A DNA stretch of 64,000 nucleotides from Crocinitomicaceae bacterium (GCA_029251865.1 JAQXCN010000060.1:34625-98624), one strand, 5' to 3'; shown: positions 27,280 through 37,731, counted from the first letter of the stretch. Translations and numbers: made by a program. Notes: generated by a model not told the origin, from the letters alone.

Positions 27280-28302
27280 TTGAATAGAACTTGTGTATTA
27301 TTGTTACAGTTGGGCACCCCCGATAGTCCATCGACGAGAGATGTCAGACGGTACCTCTCTGAATTTCTTAATGATCCAAGGGTTATTGATTTACCCTATG
27401 TATTAAGAAAAATACTCGTAAACGGTGTTATTGTGCCGTTTAGAGCACCGAAATCAGCCAAAATTTATAAGGAACTTTGGGAAAAAAGTGATAATGTTTC
27501 TCCGTTAATGACCCATACGGAAAATGTAAAAAAACTTTTACAGGAAAAGTATAATTCCGATGAAGTTATCATTGAATACGCTATGCGTTATCAAAACCCA
27601 TCAATGGATTCGGTAATGGAAAAAATCCGAAAAGAAAACTTCGATCATATTGTGATCTTACCTTTATTTCCTCATTACGCTAGTGCCTCTGGCGGTTCAG
27701 CTATAGAGAAGGCCATGAGAATTATTAAAGATTGGTGGGTACTTCCCAAAATAAGTGTAATCAACCAGTTTTGGGACAATGAGGGCTATATTAATTCAAT
27801 AGTAGAGCGAAGTAAAGCATTCGATATTAAAGCTTATGATCATATATTATTCTCCTACCATGGACTTCCCAACAGGCATGTAGATAAAGTGTATGAAGGC
27901 AGCGATCTCTGTTCAGACCAACCTTGTGAAAGCGAAATAAATGAAAAAAACAAATTGTGCTACAAAGCAACGGCTTATGCAACGACGCGATTAATAGCTG
28001 AAAAATTAAATCTAAAAGAAAAGGATTATACCGTATGTTTTCAATCCAGACTTGATAAAAAATGGTTAACGCCATTTTCTGACCAGGTCGTAGAAGACTG
28101 GGCAAAAAAAGGAGCTAAAAAACTACTCGTATTTTCTCCTGCTTTCGTTGCAGATTGTCTAGAAACCATTATTGAAATTGGTACCGAGTATCAAGAAATA
28201 TTTGAAGAATTTGGGGGAGAACATGTGCATCTAGTCCCTAGCAATAATGACCATCCCAAATTCATAAACGGTCTAGAGCAATTAATTAATAACGAGCTTT
28301 AG
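27280..28302 (+). CDS. hemH: Ferrochelatase
   Basis: A 340-residue ferrochelatase inserting Fe2+ into protoporphyrin IX, the last step of haem synthesis. It shows LLQLGTPDSPSTRDVRRYL, EYAMRYQNPS, ILPLFPHYASASGGSA, the catalytic histidine in FSYHGLPNRHVDK, CYKATAYATT, VCFQSRLDKKWLTPF and FSPAFVADCLETIIEI. It appears to start at TTG 27280, since no ATG or GTG precedes the conserved LLQLGTPDSP at a suitable distance. The length matches the family. Confidence 0.95.
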   Translation: MNRTCVLLLQLGTPDSPSTRDVRRYLSEFLNDPRVIDLPYVLRKILVNGVIVPFRAPKSAKIYKELWEKSDNVSPLMTHTENVKKLLQEKYNSDEVIIEYAMRYQNPSMDSVMEKIRKENFDHIVILPLFPHYASASGGSAIEKAMRIIKDWWVLPKISVINQFWDNEGYINSIVERSKAFDIKAYDHILFSYHGLPNRHVDKVYEGSDLCSDQPCESEINEKNKLCYKATAYATTRLIAEKLNLKEKDYTVCFQSRLDKKWLTPFSDQVVEDWAKKGAKKLLVFSPAFVADCLETIIEIGTEYQEIFEEFGGEHVHLVPSNNDHPKFINGLEQLINNEL

Positions 28303-28333
28303 TTGATTCCTGCGCATTAGTTTTATAATTTTG
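28303..28333 (+). promoter_or_regulatory. Promoter of ahcY
   Basis: TTG (28303-28305), a 20-nt spacer and TAATTTTG (28326-28333) give one of the best promoter matches in the window, 18 nt before the ahcY ATG. It begins directly after the hemH stop. Confidence 0.7.
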
Positions 28334-28351
28334 CAACTTAAATAGAAAAGA

Positions 28352-29665
28352 ATGTCTAATACAACAGAAAAATTAACCTATAAGGTTAAAGATATTTCCC
28401 TCGCTGAATGGGGTAGAAAAGAAATTAAATTAGCCGAAGCAGAAATGCCAGGTCTGATGAGTTTAAGAGAAGAATACGGTGCTGCTAAACCTTTAACCGG
28501 TGCACGTATTGCAGGATGTCTCCACATGACTGTGCAAACCGCTGTTCTTATTGAAACATTAGTTGAATTAGGTGCCGATGTAACATGGTCATCTTGTAAC
28601 ATCTTCTCAACCCAAGACCACGCTGCTGCTGCTATTGCCGCTGCAGGTGTACCTGTATATGCTTGGAAAGGTATGAATGAAGAAGAGTTTGACTGGTGTA
28701 TTGAACAAACCTTATTTGCATTCAAGGATGGTGAGCCATTAAACATGATTTTAGATGATGGTGGTGACCTAACCAATATGGTTTTTGATCGCTACCCAGA
28801 GTTAACGGCAAACATCAAGGGCTTATCTGAAGAAACTACAACAGGGGTTCATAGACTGTACGAAAGAAAAAATAATGGCACACTTGTAATGCCGGCAATC
28901 AACGTAAACGATTCGGTAACCAAATCTAAATTTGACAACAAATACGGATGTAAAGAATCATTAGTTGATGCTATCAGACGTGCTACAGATACAATGATGG
29001 CAGGAAAAGTTGCTGTTGTATGTGGATACGGTGATGTTGGTAAAGGTTCTGCTGCTTCACTTCAAGGTGCAGGAGCAAGAGTTATTGTTACAGAAGTGGA
29101 TCCAATTTGTGCATTGCAGGCAGCAATGGACGGATTTGAAGTCAAAAAACTAGATTCTGTCGTCAATAATGTAGATATCGTAGTAACTACAACAGGAAAT
29201 AAAGATATCGTTGTTGGTTCGCACTTCGAGAGTATGAAGGACAAAACCATCGTATGTAATATTGGTCACTTCGATAATGAAATCGATATGGCATGGTTAA
29301 ACGGAACTTACGGAGATACAAAAGTTGAAATCAAGCCTCAGGTTGATTTGTATAATGTTAAAGGAAATGAAATCATCGTTCTTGCAGAGGGAAGGTTAGT
29401 AAACCTTGGATGTGCAACTGGACATCCTTCGTTTGTAATGTCAAATTCATTTACGAACCAAACTTTAGCACAACTGGAGCTTTGGGAAAACTCAGACAAA
29501 TATGACAACGATGTTTATATGCTTCCAAAGGCATTAGACGAAAAGGTAGCACGATTGCATCTTGCAAAAATTGGTGTGGAGCTTGAAGAGCTTTCTACAG
29601 ACCAAGCGGATTATATTGGCGTGAAAGTTCAAGGTCCATACAAGCCAGAACATTACAGATATTAG
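28352..29665 (+). CDS. ahcY: Adenosylhomocysteinase
   Basis: A 437-residue S-adenosylhomocysteine hydrolase that splits SAH into adenosine and homocysteine, sustaining SAM-dependent methylation. It shows [43 protein letters not shown], the NAD-binding [30 protein letters not shown] and the C-terminal KPEHYRY tail. The length fits the form lacking the extra bacterial insertion. It has its own promoter and is followed by a strong terminator. Confidence 0.97.
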   Translation: MSNTTEKLTYKVKDISLAEWGRKEIKLAEAEMPGLMSLREEYGAAKPLTGARIAGCLHMTVQTAVLIETLVELGADVTWSSCNIFSTQDHAAAAIAAAGVPVYAWKGMNEEEFDWCIEQTLFAFKDGEPLNMILDDGGDLTNMVFDRYPELTANIKGLSEETTTGVHRLYERKNNGTLVMPAINVNDSVTKSKFDNKYGCKESLVDAIRRATDTMMAGKVAVVCGYGDVGKGSAASLQGAGARVIVTEVDPICALQAAMDGFEVKKLDSVVNNVDIVVTTTGNKDIVVGSHFESMKDKTIVCNIGHFDNEIDMAWLNGTYGDTKVEIKPQVDLYNVKGNEIIVLAEGRLVNLGCATGHPSFVMSNSFTNQTLAQLELWENSDKYDNDVYMLPKALDEKVARLHLAKIGVELEELSTDQADYIGVKVQGPYKPEHYRY

Positions 29666-29690
29666 GAATATAAGTTATTCTTTAAAAGAA

Positions 29691-29719
29691 AAGCGAATCC
29701 CAGGGGTTCGCTTTTTTTA
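29691..29719 (+). terminator. Rho-independent terminator after ahcY
   Basis: AAGCGAATCC (29691-29700), loop CAG, then GGTTCGCTT pairing back (with the flanking G as the partner of T), followed by a run of seven T. It lies 25 nt after the ahcY stop. The downstream gene is convergent. Confidence 0.85.
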
Positions 29720-29744
29720 TTTTGATGTTTCGAGGTAAAGAATT

Positions 29745-30971
29745 CTAAGCTGGAATTGCTGAAGTTCTCTCGACAGGCCAAACATCATTGTAACCTTTAA
29801 GCCATTTTTGAGACTTGATTTCCAGATCAGTGCTCAAACATAAATCGAGCCCTTTTTTAATTTGAACCTCATCCATATCTTGACCTATAAAAACGATTTC
29901 AATTTTTCGGTCTCCGAATTGCTTGTCCCAATCTGATTCAATCAGTGCTTGATTTTCAATAAAAGAAACGTGGCGAATACGATCTTCAAAAGACATGCTT
30001 GACCACCATACTCCGGCACTGTCTGTTTTTAAGGACCCACCAGCTTGTCCCCAAATTAAAGCTTGGTCTGGTCTAGACGCTAACCAAAACATACCTTTAC
30101 TTCTTATAATTGTACTCGGGAAATCATTCTGTATAAATTCAAAAAATCTAATGGGATCTAATGGTTTTGAACTTCTGTAAACAAAGGAACCGATGCCATA
30201 CTCCTCTGTTTCGGGAGTATGTTCCTCTTTATTTAGTTCCTCAATCCAACCTGCACTTTGTTCCGCTTCTTCAAAATTAAAAAGATTTGTATTGAGAATT
30301 TCGTTGGGCTCAACTTCACTAAATTCTGCCTCAATAATTTTAGCAGATGGGTTTAATTTATGAATTGCTGACCTCAGAACACCTAAGGTTTCGGTCGATA
30401 CCAAATCTACCTTATTCAGCACAATAACATTTGCAAATTCAATTTGGTCAGTAAGTAAATTGACAATCGTCCTGTCATCGCCTTCTATATCCGTTAAATC
30501 TCTATCCGTGAGACGTTCAGGACTTCCAAAATCCTTAAAGAAATTATACGTATCAACGACAGTAACCATTGTGTCTACATAACTAAACTGGGATAAATCA
30601 ATCCCGTTTTCTTCATCAATAAAACTGAATGTTTGCGCAACCGGAACCGGTTCACTAATACCTGTACTCTCGATTAATAAATAATCGAATCTTTTTTCCT
30701 TTGCTAACTTTTCGACCTCCACCATAAGATCTTCTCTTAATGTGCAACAAATACAACCGTTACTCATTTCAACTAATTTCTCCTCTGTCCTGGAAAGGGT
30801 ATTTTCATTTTTCACAAGGTCAGCATCTACATTTACCTCACTCATGTCATTAACAATAACCGCCACCTTTAATCCTTCTTTATTGTGAAGAATGTGATTT
30901 AAGAGTGTTGTTTTTCCTGCTCCTAAAAATCCGCTAAGAACGGTTACGGGTAACTTCTTTACTGAATCCAT
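29745..30971 (-). CDS. COG0523 (CobW/ZNG1/YjiA family) metallochaperone GTPase
   Basis: A 408-residue G3E GTPase: P-loop [16 protein letters not shown], the metal-binding CxCC in [35 protein letters not shown], and a C-terminal CobW_C domain (residues 255-395). These proteins deliver Zn or another metal to client enzymes and are often induced by metal starvation. A clear palindrome over the promoter's -33 box (31023-31041) fits control by a Fur/Zur-type repressor; this is inference. No metal-rich His tail is seen. Confidence 0.9.
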   Translation of the reverse strand: MDSVKKLPVTVLSGFLGAGKTTLLNHILHNKEGLKVAVIVNDMSEVNVDADLVKNENTLSRTEEKLVEMSNGCICCTLREDLMVEVEKLAKEKRFDYLLIESTGISEPVPVAQTFSFIDEENGIDLSQFSYVDTMVTVVDTYNFFKDFGSPERLTDRDLTDIEGDDRTIVNLLTDQIEFANVIVLNKVDLVSTETLGVLRSAIHKLNPSAKIIEAEFSEVEPNEILNTNLFNFEEAEQSAGWIEELNKEEHTPETEEYGIGSFVYRSSKPLDPIRFFEFIQNDFPSTIIRSKGMFWLASRPDQALIWGQAGGSLKTDSAGVWWSSMSFEDRIRHVSFIENQALIESDWDKQFGDRKIEIVFIGQDMDEVQIKKGLDLCLSTDLEIKSQKWLKGYNDVWPVERTSAIPA

Positions 30972-30998
30972 TTAAATTTTATTGATTGCACAATAGAA

Positions 30999-31029
30999 CA
31001 AAATTAGGATATATAAAACGTAAATGCAA
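30999..31029 (-). promoter_or_regulatory. Promoter of the COG0523 gene
   Basis: On the minus strand TTG (31029-31027), a 20-nt spacer and TAATTTTG (31006-30999), 27 nt upstream of ATG 30971. The TTG box lies inside the palindrome at 31023-31041. Confidence 0.65.
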
Positions 31030-31041
31030 CTAGGTTGCGTT
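31023..31041. promoter_or_regulatory. Palindromic operator candidate, GCAAC-TAG-GTTGC core
   Basis: A 19-bp imperfect palindrome with perfect 5-bp arms GCAAC (31026-31030) and GTTGC (31034-31038), extended by two more pairs after one mismatch. It covers the -33 box of the COG0523 promoter. A Zur/Fur-family operator is the natural guess given the gene, but the regulator is not identified here. Confidence 0.55.
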
Positions 31042-31143
31042 AATGAATTATAATTATTTAAATAGTCGCTTAAACTAAGGTTTACTTAAATTCCAAATGA
31101 CCCTTTGCAGACCGTGTCTGAATCATATAACAAATAGCTAGAT

Positions 31144-33411
31144 CTATAAAGCTTGCTGTTTGATTAAATTCAGTGCAGAGCCAGCCTCGAACCACTCAAT
31201 TTGAGAAGCATTATATGTGTGATTTAAGGAAATATTTTCTTTTGAACCATCAGCATGAAGAACCTGCAACGTTAGAGGCTTCCCTGGTGCAAAATCTGCT
31301 AAATCCACAAAATTAAAAGTATCGTCCTCCATGATTTTATCATAATCACTTTCTGTTGTAAAAGTCAAACCAAGCATTCCTTGTTTTTTAAGGTTGGTTT
31401 CATGAATTCTAGCGAAAGATTTCACAATGACTGCGGCAACGCCAAGATGTCTTGGTTCCATAGCTGCATGCTCTCTTGAAGAACCTTCTCCATAATTGTG
31501 GTCACCCACAACTATTGTAGAAATACCAGCTGCTTTATATGCACGTTGCGTTGCAGGGACAGCACCGTAATCACCAGTAAGGTGGTTTTTCACTGTATCT
31601 GTTTTCATATTAAAAGCATTTACTGCTCCTATCAAACAATTGTTTGATATGTTGTCTAAATGACCTCTATAACGCAACCAAGGTCCTGCCATAGAAATAT
31701 GATCCGTAGTACACTTACCGTGTGCTTTAATTAACAGTCTCGCACCATTAATTTCTTTACCTAGCGGGGTAAATGGTGTAAGTAATTCCAATCTTTGCGA
31801 ATCGTCAGCAACAACGACATTTACAGCTGAACCATCTGCTTCAGGCGCTTGATAACCGGCATCCTCAACATCGAATCCTCTTGGAGGCAATTCAAAACCT
31901 GTCGGCTCATCTAATCTTACCTCTTCCCCATTTTTGTTGGTCAAAGTGTCTGTTGTTGGATCAAAATCCAATCTTCCTGATATCGCAATTGCGGCTACCA
32001 TTTCAGGCGACGTTACAAAAGCGTGTGTATTTGGATTACCATCTGCACGTTTCGCGAAATTTCTATTAAACGAATGTACAATCGTATTTTTTGGTGCTGT
32101 TTTAGGATCACTGTATCTACCCCATTGACCGATACATGGACCACATGCATTGGTGAATATTTTAGCACCTAAATCTTCGAAATTTTGGAGTAACCCATCT
32201 CGCTCTGCGGTATATCTTACTTGTTCTGAACCTGGGTTTATTCCAAAGTCTGCTTTCGCTTCAACGCCTTTTTCAAATGCCTGCTTTGCGATTGAAGAAG
32301 CTCGAGACAAATCCTCGTAGGAAGAATTCGTGCAAGAACCTATTAAACCCCATTCTACATTCAAAGGCCAATCATTGGCTTTTGCTTTTTCTAACATTTC
32401 GGTACCTGCTCTTGTCGCTAAATCCGGCGAAAACGGTCCATTAATATGAGGCTTTAAGTCATCAAGATTAATTTCAATTACTTCATCAAAATATGATTCT
32501 GGATTCGCATAAACTTCTGCATCACCTGTAAGATGCTCAGCAATGCCGTTTGCGGCATCTGCAACATCATCACGACCAGTTGAACGCAAGTAACGCTCCA
32601 TAGACGCATCATATCCGAAAGTAGATGTTGTGGCTCCAATTTCAGCCCCCATGTTACAAATCGTTCCTTTTCCTGTACACGACATCGATTTTGCTCCTTC
32701 ACCAAAATATTCTACAATAGCTCCAGTACCACCTTTTACAGTCAGGATTCCAGCAACTTTAAGAATTACATCTTTTGGAGAAGTCCAACCATTAAGTTTT
32801 CCTGTCAATTTGATACCAATTAGTTTCGGGAATTTCAACTCCCAAGCCATTCCGGCCATTACATCAACGGCATCCGCTCCACCGACGCCTATTGCAACCA
32901 TCCCTAGACCTCCTGCATTCACCGTATGTGAATCAGTTCCGATCATCATTCCTCCTGGGAATGCATAATTTTCTAAAACCACTTGATGGATAATACCCGC
33001 ACCTGGTTTCCAAAAACCTATGCCATATTTGTTTGAAACAGAATCTAAAAAATTAAAGACCTCTGACGATTGATTCATTGCATTCTGCAAATCACTGTCT
33101 GCGCCTACTTTAGCTTGTATTAAATGATCACAATGTACGGTCGTTGGAACCGCAACCTGGTTTTTTCCAGCCTGCATAAACTGAAGCAAAGCCATTTGAG
33201 CTGTAGCATCCTGACACGCAATTCTGTCCGGCGCAAAATCAACATAAGACTTTCCTCGGGCATGCGCGGTCTTTGCATTACCGTCCCACAAATGCGCGTA
33301 CAATATTTTTTCCGCTAGAGTTAATGGCTTACCAACTACGTTTCTTGCCGCTGCTATACGCTCAGGGTACTTAGCGTACACCTCTTTAATCATTTCAATA
33401 TCAAATACCAT
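31144..33411 (-). CDS. Aconitate hydratase (mitochondrial-type)
   Basis: A 755-residue aconitase converting citrate to isocitrate in the TCA cycle. It has [31 protein letters not shown], the 4Fe-4S cysteines in [12 protein letters not shown] and [24 protein letters not shown], and the swivel-domain [19 protein letters not shown]. The length matches the eukaryotic mitochondrial ACO2-like type rather than the longer AcnA (about 890) or AcnB. The nearest promoter-like box, TAAATTCG at 33441-33434 (minus), is one base off consensus. Monocistronic by appearance. Confidence 0.96.
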   Translation of the reverse strand: MVFDIEMIKEVYAKYPERIAAARNVVGKPLTLAEKILYAHLWDGNAKTAHARGKSYVDFAPDRIACQDATAQMALLQFMQAGKNQVAVPTTVHCDHLIQAKVGADSDLQNAMNQSSEVFNFLDSVSNKYGIGFWKPGAGIIHQVVLENYAFPGGMMIGTDSHTVNAGGLGMVAIGVGGADAVDVMAGMAWELKFPKLIGIKLTGKLNGWTSPKDVILKVAGILTVKGGTGAIVEYFGEGAKSMSCTGKGTICNMGAEIGATTSTFGYDASMERYLRSTGRDDVADAANGIAEHLTGDAEVYANPESYFDEVIEINLDDLKPHINGPFSPDLATRAGTEMLEKAKANDWPLNVEWGLIGSCTNSSYEDLSRASSIAKQAFEKGVEAKADFGINPGSEQVRYTAERDGLLQNFEDLGAKIFTNACGPCIGQWGRYSDPKTAPKNTIVHSFNRNFAKRADGNPNTHAFVTSPEMVAAIAISGRLDFDPTTDTLTNKNGEEVRLDEPTGFELPPRGFDVEDAGYQAPEADGSAVNVVVADDSQRLELLTPFTPLGKEINGARLLIKAHGKCTTDHISMAGPWLRYRGHLDNISNNCLIGAVNAFNMKTDTVKNHLTGDYGAVPATQRAYKAAGISTIVVGDHNYGEGSSREHAAMEPRHLGVAAVIVKSFARIHETNLKKQGMLGLTFTTESDYDKIMEDDTFNFVDLADFAPGKPLTLQVLHADGSKENISLNHTYNASQIEWFEAGSALNLIKQQAL

Positions 33412-33545
33412 TATTCTGTTTTTATTAGAGTTGCGAATTTAAAGAAATTGATTGAAGAATCAAGGGTAATAAAAGGCAATATTCCTAAAATGAATCTTGC
33501 AATAGCAATCTGCGCCAGTTAGAAATAGTAATCTCGTGTTTTTTT

Positions 33546-33553
33546 TACTTTTG
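33546..33553 (+). promoter_or_regulatory. -7 element of the CoA-transferase gene
   Basis: TACTTTTG matches TAnnTTTG, 19 nt before ATG 33573. No TTG box is seen at 17-23 nt. The 161-nt region between aconitase and this gene holds no other feature I can support. Confidence 0.5.
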
Positions 33554-33572
33554 CTAAATAAAAGTTTATACG

Positions 33573-34628
33573 ATGCAAAATATATTTAAGGGCCTCAAAG
33601 TAATAGATCTATCTACTGTTTTAGCGGGTCCTTCAGTAGGTACCTTTTTTGCAGAACTCGGCGCGAAAGTAGTTAAAGTCGAAGCACCGGGTAAAGGCGA
33701 TGTTACTCGTTCATGGAAGCTGGCCTCTGAAAATACAAAATCACAAGTCTCCTCCTACTTTTCGAGTGTAAACTATAAAAAAACTTACCTCAAATTGGAC
33801 TTGAGAAAAAGTACAGACCATAAACTTTTACTTGAAGAAATTAAGGATACAAACATTGTTATTAGCAATTTTAAAAAAGGAGATGACCACAAACTTTGTG
33901 TTCAAGATGAAGTATTAAGAAATATAAATCCCAATTTAATTATCGCGAAGATATCAGGATTTGGTGCTGAAAGTGACCGTATTGCTTATGATTTGATACT
34001 TCAGGCAGAAACCGGCTTTATGTCTATTAATGGTGAGAAAGGACAAGCCCCACTCAAAATGCCTGTTGCTTTAATTGACGTCCTTGCTGCGCACCATTTA
34101 AAAGAAGGTATTTTGTTGGCGCTAATAAGTAGAAAACCGAAAACCATTAACGTCTCATTGTATGATGCGGCCGTTTCAAGCTTAATGAATCAAGCCAGTA
34201 ACTATTTAATGACAGGAGAAACACCTGTGAGACAGGGTAATTTACATCCTAACATTGCACCCTATGGAGAACTTTTTAAAACTAAAGATGGACACCAAGT
34301 TACGTTTGCGATTGGCAGTGACAAACATTTTATCCTACTTTGTAAACTCTTGAAACTTGATGCCTTGATACATTCTACAAAGTATCAATCAAATCAGCTG
34401 CGGGTAAAAAATAGAGAAGCGTTGGCGGACAGATTAAATAGTGCCGTTTCAGGGTTAGAATTGGATGTGCTACTCGAATCCTGTCTGAATCAGGGGATTC
34501 CTTGTGCTCAAATAAAAACAATCGATCAAGTGCTTCAAGATAAACTTTCGCAAGACCTTATCAAAGAGGAGCGCATTGAGGGACAAAAAACATCGAGAAT
34601 TACCAGTATTGCCGCCAAATGGAAATAA
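33573..34628 (+). CDS. Family III CoA-transferase (CaiB/BaiF)
   Basis: A 351-residue CaiB/BaiF CoA-transferase: LKVIDLSTVLAGPSVGTFFAELGAKVVKVE, SVNYKKTYLKLDLR, ISGFGAE, and YDLILQAETGFMSINGE, whose Asp is the expected acyl-enzyme residue. Further on are PNIAPYGELFKTKDG and GIPCAQIKTIDQVL. It moves CoA between carboxylic acids. It is slightly shorter than the usual 380-400. The substrate is unknown; no acyl-CoA pathway gene is adjacent. trmH follows after 18 nt. Confidence 0.9.
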   Translation: MQNIFKGLKVIDLSTVLAGPSVGTFFAELGAKVVKVEAPGKGDVTRSWKLASENTKSQVSSYFSSVNYKKTYLKLDLRKSTDHKLLLEEIKDTNIVISNFKKGDDHKLCVQDEVLRNINPNLIIAKISGFGAESDRIAYDLILQAETGFMSINGEKGQAPLKMPVALIDVLAAHHLKEGILLALISRKPKTINVSLYDAAVSSLMNQASNYLMTGETPVRQGNLHPNIAPYGELFKTKDGHQVTFAIGSDKHFILLCKLLKLDALIHSTKYQSNQLRVKNREALADRLNSAVSGLELDVLLESCLNQGIPCAQIKTIDQVLQDKLSQDLIKEERIEGQKTSRITSIAAKWK

Positions 34629-34646
34629 AAAATATAACTTCAACGA

Positions 34647-35333
34647 ATGAGTCTCGACGAAAAAGTATATCATGAACTGGTTCAGCTTGTTTCCGAACAT
34701 CGGAATGAGTTATTTGACAAAATTGCTGCTGACCGAACGGACTACATCAACGTAGTCATTGAAAATCTCTACAAAGAGCATAATGCTTCTGCAGTATTAC
34801 GGACCTGTGATTGCTACGGGATTAAAAAGCTACACGTTATTGAAAATGAAAACCAGTACAAAGTAAATAGAGAGATCGCCTTAGGAGCTGGTAAATGGGT
34901 GGATGTTGAAACACATGTGAAAGGGACTCCCCCATCAATCGATTGTATAAACACATTAAAAGACAGAGGTTATAAAATTGTTGCCACTACACCACATACA
35001 GATCAATACGACATTTATAACCTTCCTATTGACGCACCGATGGCGTTCTTTTTTGGCACCGAATTTAGTGGGTTATCCGATGAAGTACTAGAACATTGTG
35101 ATATGCGGGTTAAAGTACCCATGTTCGGCTTCACGGAAAGTTTTAATATTTCCGTTTCAGCTGCAATCCTTCTCAGTGCGATTCGAAAAAGACTCGGTGA
35201 TTCGGATTTAAATTGGAAACTCTCGAATGAGGAACAAGTTCAACTGAAAACAGATTGGTGTATTAAAAACCTCAGTCATGGTAAAGAAATTGAAACAGAA
35301 ATCAGAAGAAGACTAATTGAAAAAGAATTGTAA
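34647..35333 (+). CDS. trmH: SpoU/TrmH family RNA 2'-O-methyltransferase
   Basis: A 228-residue SPOUT methyltransferase. Motif 1 is HNASAVLRTCDCYG, motif 2 is FFFGTEFSGLSDEVL and motif 3 is VPMFGFTESFNISVSAAILL, the last two forming the SAM-binding knot. The C-terminal tail (residues 185-228) resembles that of TrmH, which makes Gm18 in tRNA. TrmH is the best guess, though an rRNA target cannot be excluded. It lies 18 nt after the CoA-transferase gene and 32 nt before the THX gene. Confidence 0.85.
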   Translation: MSLDEKVYHELVQLVSEHRNELFDKIAADRTDYINVVIENLYKEHNASAVLRTCDCYGIKKLHVIENENQYKVNREIALGAGKWVDVETHVKGTPPSIDCINTLKDRGYKIVATTPHTDQYDIYNLPIDAPMAFFFGTEFSGLSDEVLEHCDMRVKVPMFGFTESFNISVSAAILLSAIRKRLGDSDLNWKLSNEEQVQLKTDWCIKNLSHGKEIETEIRRRLIEKEL

Positions 35334-35365
35334 ATTTGACTTATTATTAAGATTAAAACATAAAC

Positions 35366-35617
35366 ATGGGTAAAGGAGATAGAAAAACGGCAAAAGGGAA
35401 AAGAACCATAGGAACATACGGTAATTCAAGAAAGAAAAAGAAAAGTGTTGCGGTTGTGGTAAAGCCCAAGAAAAAAGCAGCGAAAAAAACAGTAGCAAAA
35501 GCAGATAAGGAAACCGTTAAAAAAGCACCTGCTAAAAAAGCAGCTGCAGCTAAAAAACCAGCGGCTAAAAAAGCACCTGCTAAAAAAGCTCCAGCCAAGA
35601 AAGCAGCGGATAAGTAA
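35366..35617 (+). CDS. 30S ribosomal protein THX with histone H1-like Lys/Ala tail
   Basis: An 83-residue, very basic protein. The first 20 or so residues (MGKGDRKTAKGKRTIGTYG) match THX, a tiny protein of the 30S head in Thermus and Bacteroidota. The rest is a Lys/Ala/Pro-rich tail built from AKKAPAKKA-type repeats, like histone H1 C-termini, with no ordered domain expected. THX proteins are usually 25-60 residues, so the tail is the odd part. It could bind rRNA or DNA. A T-rich stretch follows, but no clean hairpin. Confidence 0.8.
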   Translation: MGKGDRKTAKGKRTIGTYGNSRKKKKSVAVVVKPKKKAAKKTVAKADKETVKKAPAKKAAAAKKPAAKKAPAKKAPAKKAADK

Positions 35618-35704
35618 CTTTTTTTAGGTTTTTTTTCGAAAAATTCTGGTTTTTAGGACTTCACGTGAAATAGTTTTTAGATTTTTGCTAAAAAACTATA
35701 TAAG

Positions 35705-36769
35705 ATGAAATATAATTTCGGTGCAGGACCATGTATTTTACCTCAAACTGTCTTTCAAGAGGCTTCTGAGGCTGTCAAAGACTTCAACGGATTATCCATT
35801 CTAGAGGTATCTCACAGACACAAAGACTTTGTGGCTGTAATGGATGAGGCGATTGAACTTGTAAAAAAAGCACTAAATGTTCCAGCAGGTTACTCCGTAA
35901 TATTCCTTCAAGGTGGCGCTTCCTTAGGCTTTTCTATTAGTGCATTAAATATGATGCGTTCATCTAAAAAGGCTGCGTACATTAATACTGGTACTTGGTC
36001 CAAAAAAGCCATGACTGAGGCAAAAAAAGTAGGTTTTGATGTTTTAGAAGTTGCGAGTTCTGCAGATACCAATTTCAACTACATTCCGAAAAATATTTCA
36101 CTAGAAGGTAGCGCTGATTATCTACATTTCACCTCTAATAACACCATTTTCGGAACACAATTTAAAGACATGCCTTCAACAGCACTTCCTTTAGTTTGTG
36201 ATATGTCTTCAGATATTTTTTCAAGAACAATAAATGTCTCTGATTTTGATTTAATTTATGCTGGAGCACAAAAAAATATGGGTCCAGCAGGAACTACATT
36301 GTACATCGTAAAAGATGAGATTCTTGGGAAATCAACATCTGAGTTCATGCCAACCTATTTAGATCTTAAAACACACGCTGAAAAAGACAGTATGTTTAAT
36401 ACGCCACCTGTGTTTCCAGTATATGCTTCCATGCTTAATCTCAGAGATTTAATGAAAAATGGTGGCGTTAAAGGAGCGCAAGAACGTAACGAAGCCAAAG
36501 CTGCACTTTTGTACAATGAAATTGACAGTAATCCACTATTCAAAGGAACTGTAGCGAAAGAAGACCGTTCGAATATGAACGTGACTTTTTTAATGAACGA
36601 CGATTCCAGAACAGATGAATTCAATACACTATGGCAAGAAAATAACCTCGTAGGTCTCAAAGGACATCGATCTGTTGGAGGTTACCGTGCATCCATGTAC
36701 AACGCCCTTCCACTCGAAAGCGTTCAAGTTTTAGTAGACGTAATGAGGCATTTTTCAAATAAAGGATAA
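35705..36769 (+). CDS. serC: Phosphoserine aminotransferase
   Basis: A 354-residue class V aminotransferase: NFGAGPCILPQTVF, GLSILEVSHRHKDF, FLQGGASLGFS, NTGTWSKKAM, FTSNNTIFGTQF, DMSSDIFSR, and the PLP lysine in YAGAQKNMGPAGTT. It converts 3-phosphohydroxypyruvate to phosphoserine. serA follows after 11 nt, so the two steps of serine synthesis are encoded together. It is also required for pyridoxal phosphate synthesis in many bacteria. Confidence 0.97.
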   Translation: MKYNFGAGPCILPQTVFQEASEAVKDFNGLSILEVSHRHKDFVAVMDEAIELVKKALNVPAGYSVIFLQGGASLGFSISALNMMRSSKKAAYINTGTWSKKAMTEAKKVGFDVLEVASSADTNFNYIPKNISLEGSADYLHFTSNNTIFGTQFKDMPSTALPLVCDMSSDIFSRTINVSDFDLIYAGAQKNMGPAGTTLYIVKDEILGKSTSEFMPTYLDLKTHAEKDSMFNTPPVFPVYASMLNLRDLMKNGGVKGAQERNEAKAALLYNEIDSNPLFKGTVAKEDRSNMNVTFLMNDDSRTDEFNTLWQENNLVGLKGHRSVGGYRASMYNALPLESVQVLVDVMRHFSNKG

Positions 36770-36780
36770 AAATATACAAA

Positions 36781-37731
36781 ATGAAAATATTAGCAAACGA
36801 CGGAATTTCCGCAAGTGGAGTTAACGCTCTTGAAGCTGCAGGTTTCGAGGTGATTTTAGATAAAGTCGAACAAGACAATCTTATCGATTTCATCAACAAA
36901 GAAAATGTAGTAGGTGTTTTGGTTCGAAGTGCTACAACTGTTCGTAAGAATGTAGTTGATGCATGTCCTAGTTTAAAGCTGATCGGAAGAGGTGGTGTTG
37001 GAATGGACAATATCGATGTAGCCTATGCAAGAGAAAAAGGATTAACCGTAATTAACACACCTGGGGCTTCATCGCAATCTGTAGCAGAACTTGTTATGGG
37101 TCATTTGTTTGCTGTATCTAGATTTTTGTACGCTTCCTATAAAAACATCGGAACTGGAGAGTTTGCTAAACTTAAAAAGAGCTATGCTAAAGGTGTTGAA
37201 TTGAGAGGGAAAACAATTGGCATCATTGGATTCGGAAGAATTGGACAAAGCCTCGCTTCTTATGCCTTGGGTGCGGGAATGAAGGTTGTTGCTATTGATC
37301 AATATACTGAAACAGCCACAATAACATTGAATATCGGAGAGAAGGCTGTTGACGTTCAAATCACACCGACAAATGATTTAGCTTCAGTCATTGGAGACTT
37401 AGATTATATCTCACTTCATGTTCCGAAGCAAGCAGATGGTAGCGCAGTTATCCAAATGAAAGAATTTGAAAAGATGAAAAAAGGTGTTCGTATTGTGAAT
37501 GCAGCGCGAGGTGGTGTTATCAATGAAGCGGATCTGAAAGCGGCAATTTCAGAGGGGATTGTTGCGGCTGCCGCTCTTGATGTATTTGAAAATGAACCAA
37601 ATCCTGACTCATCATTGACTTCACATGACAATATTGCGTGCACACCACATATTGGTGCTGCAACAGTTGAAGCTCAAGACCGAATCGGAACAGAACTTGC
37701 TGATCAAATTAAAAGTGTCCTTCTGAAATAG
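36781..37731 (+). CDS. serA: D-3-phosphoglycerate dehydrogenase, short form
   Basis: A 316-residue 2-hydroxyacid dehydrogenase: KLIGRGGVGMDNIDVAYA, the NAD-binding GIIGFGRIGQSLASYALG, VNAARGGVINEADL with the catalytic Arg region, and TPHIGAATVEAQDR with the catalytic His. It lacks the C-terminal ACT regulatory domain of E. coli SerA (410), so serine feedback through ACT is not expected. It supplies the substrate of SerC, encoded just upstream. Confidence 0.94.
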   Translation: MKILANDGISASGVNALEAAGFEVILDKVEQDNLIDFINKENVVGVLVRSATTVRKNVVDACPSLKLIGRGGVGMDNIDVAYAREKGLTVINTPGASSQSVAELVMGHLFAVSRFLYASYKNIGTGEFAKLKKSYAKGVELRGKTIGIIGFGRIGQSLASYALGAGMKVVAIDQYTETATITLNIGEKAVDVQITPTNDLASVIGDLDYISLHVPKQADGSAVIQMKEFEKMKKGVRIVNAARGGVINEADLKAAISEGIVAAAALDVFENEPNPDSSLTSHDNIACTPHIGAATVEAQDRIGTELADQIKSVLLK

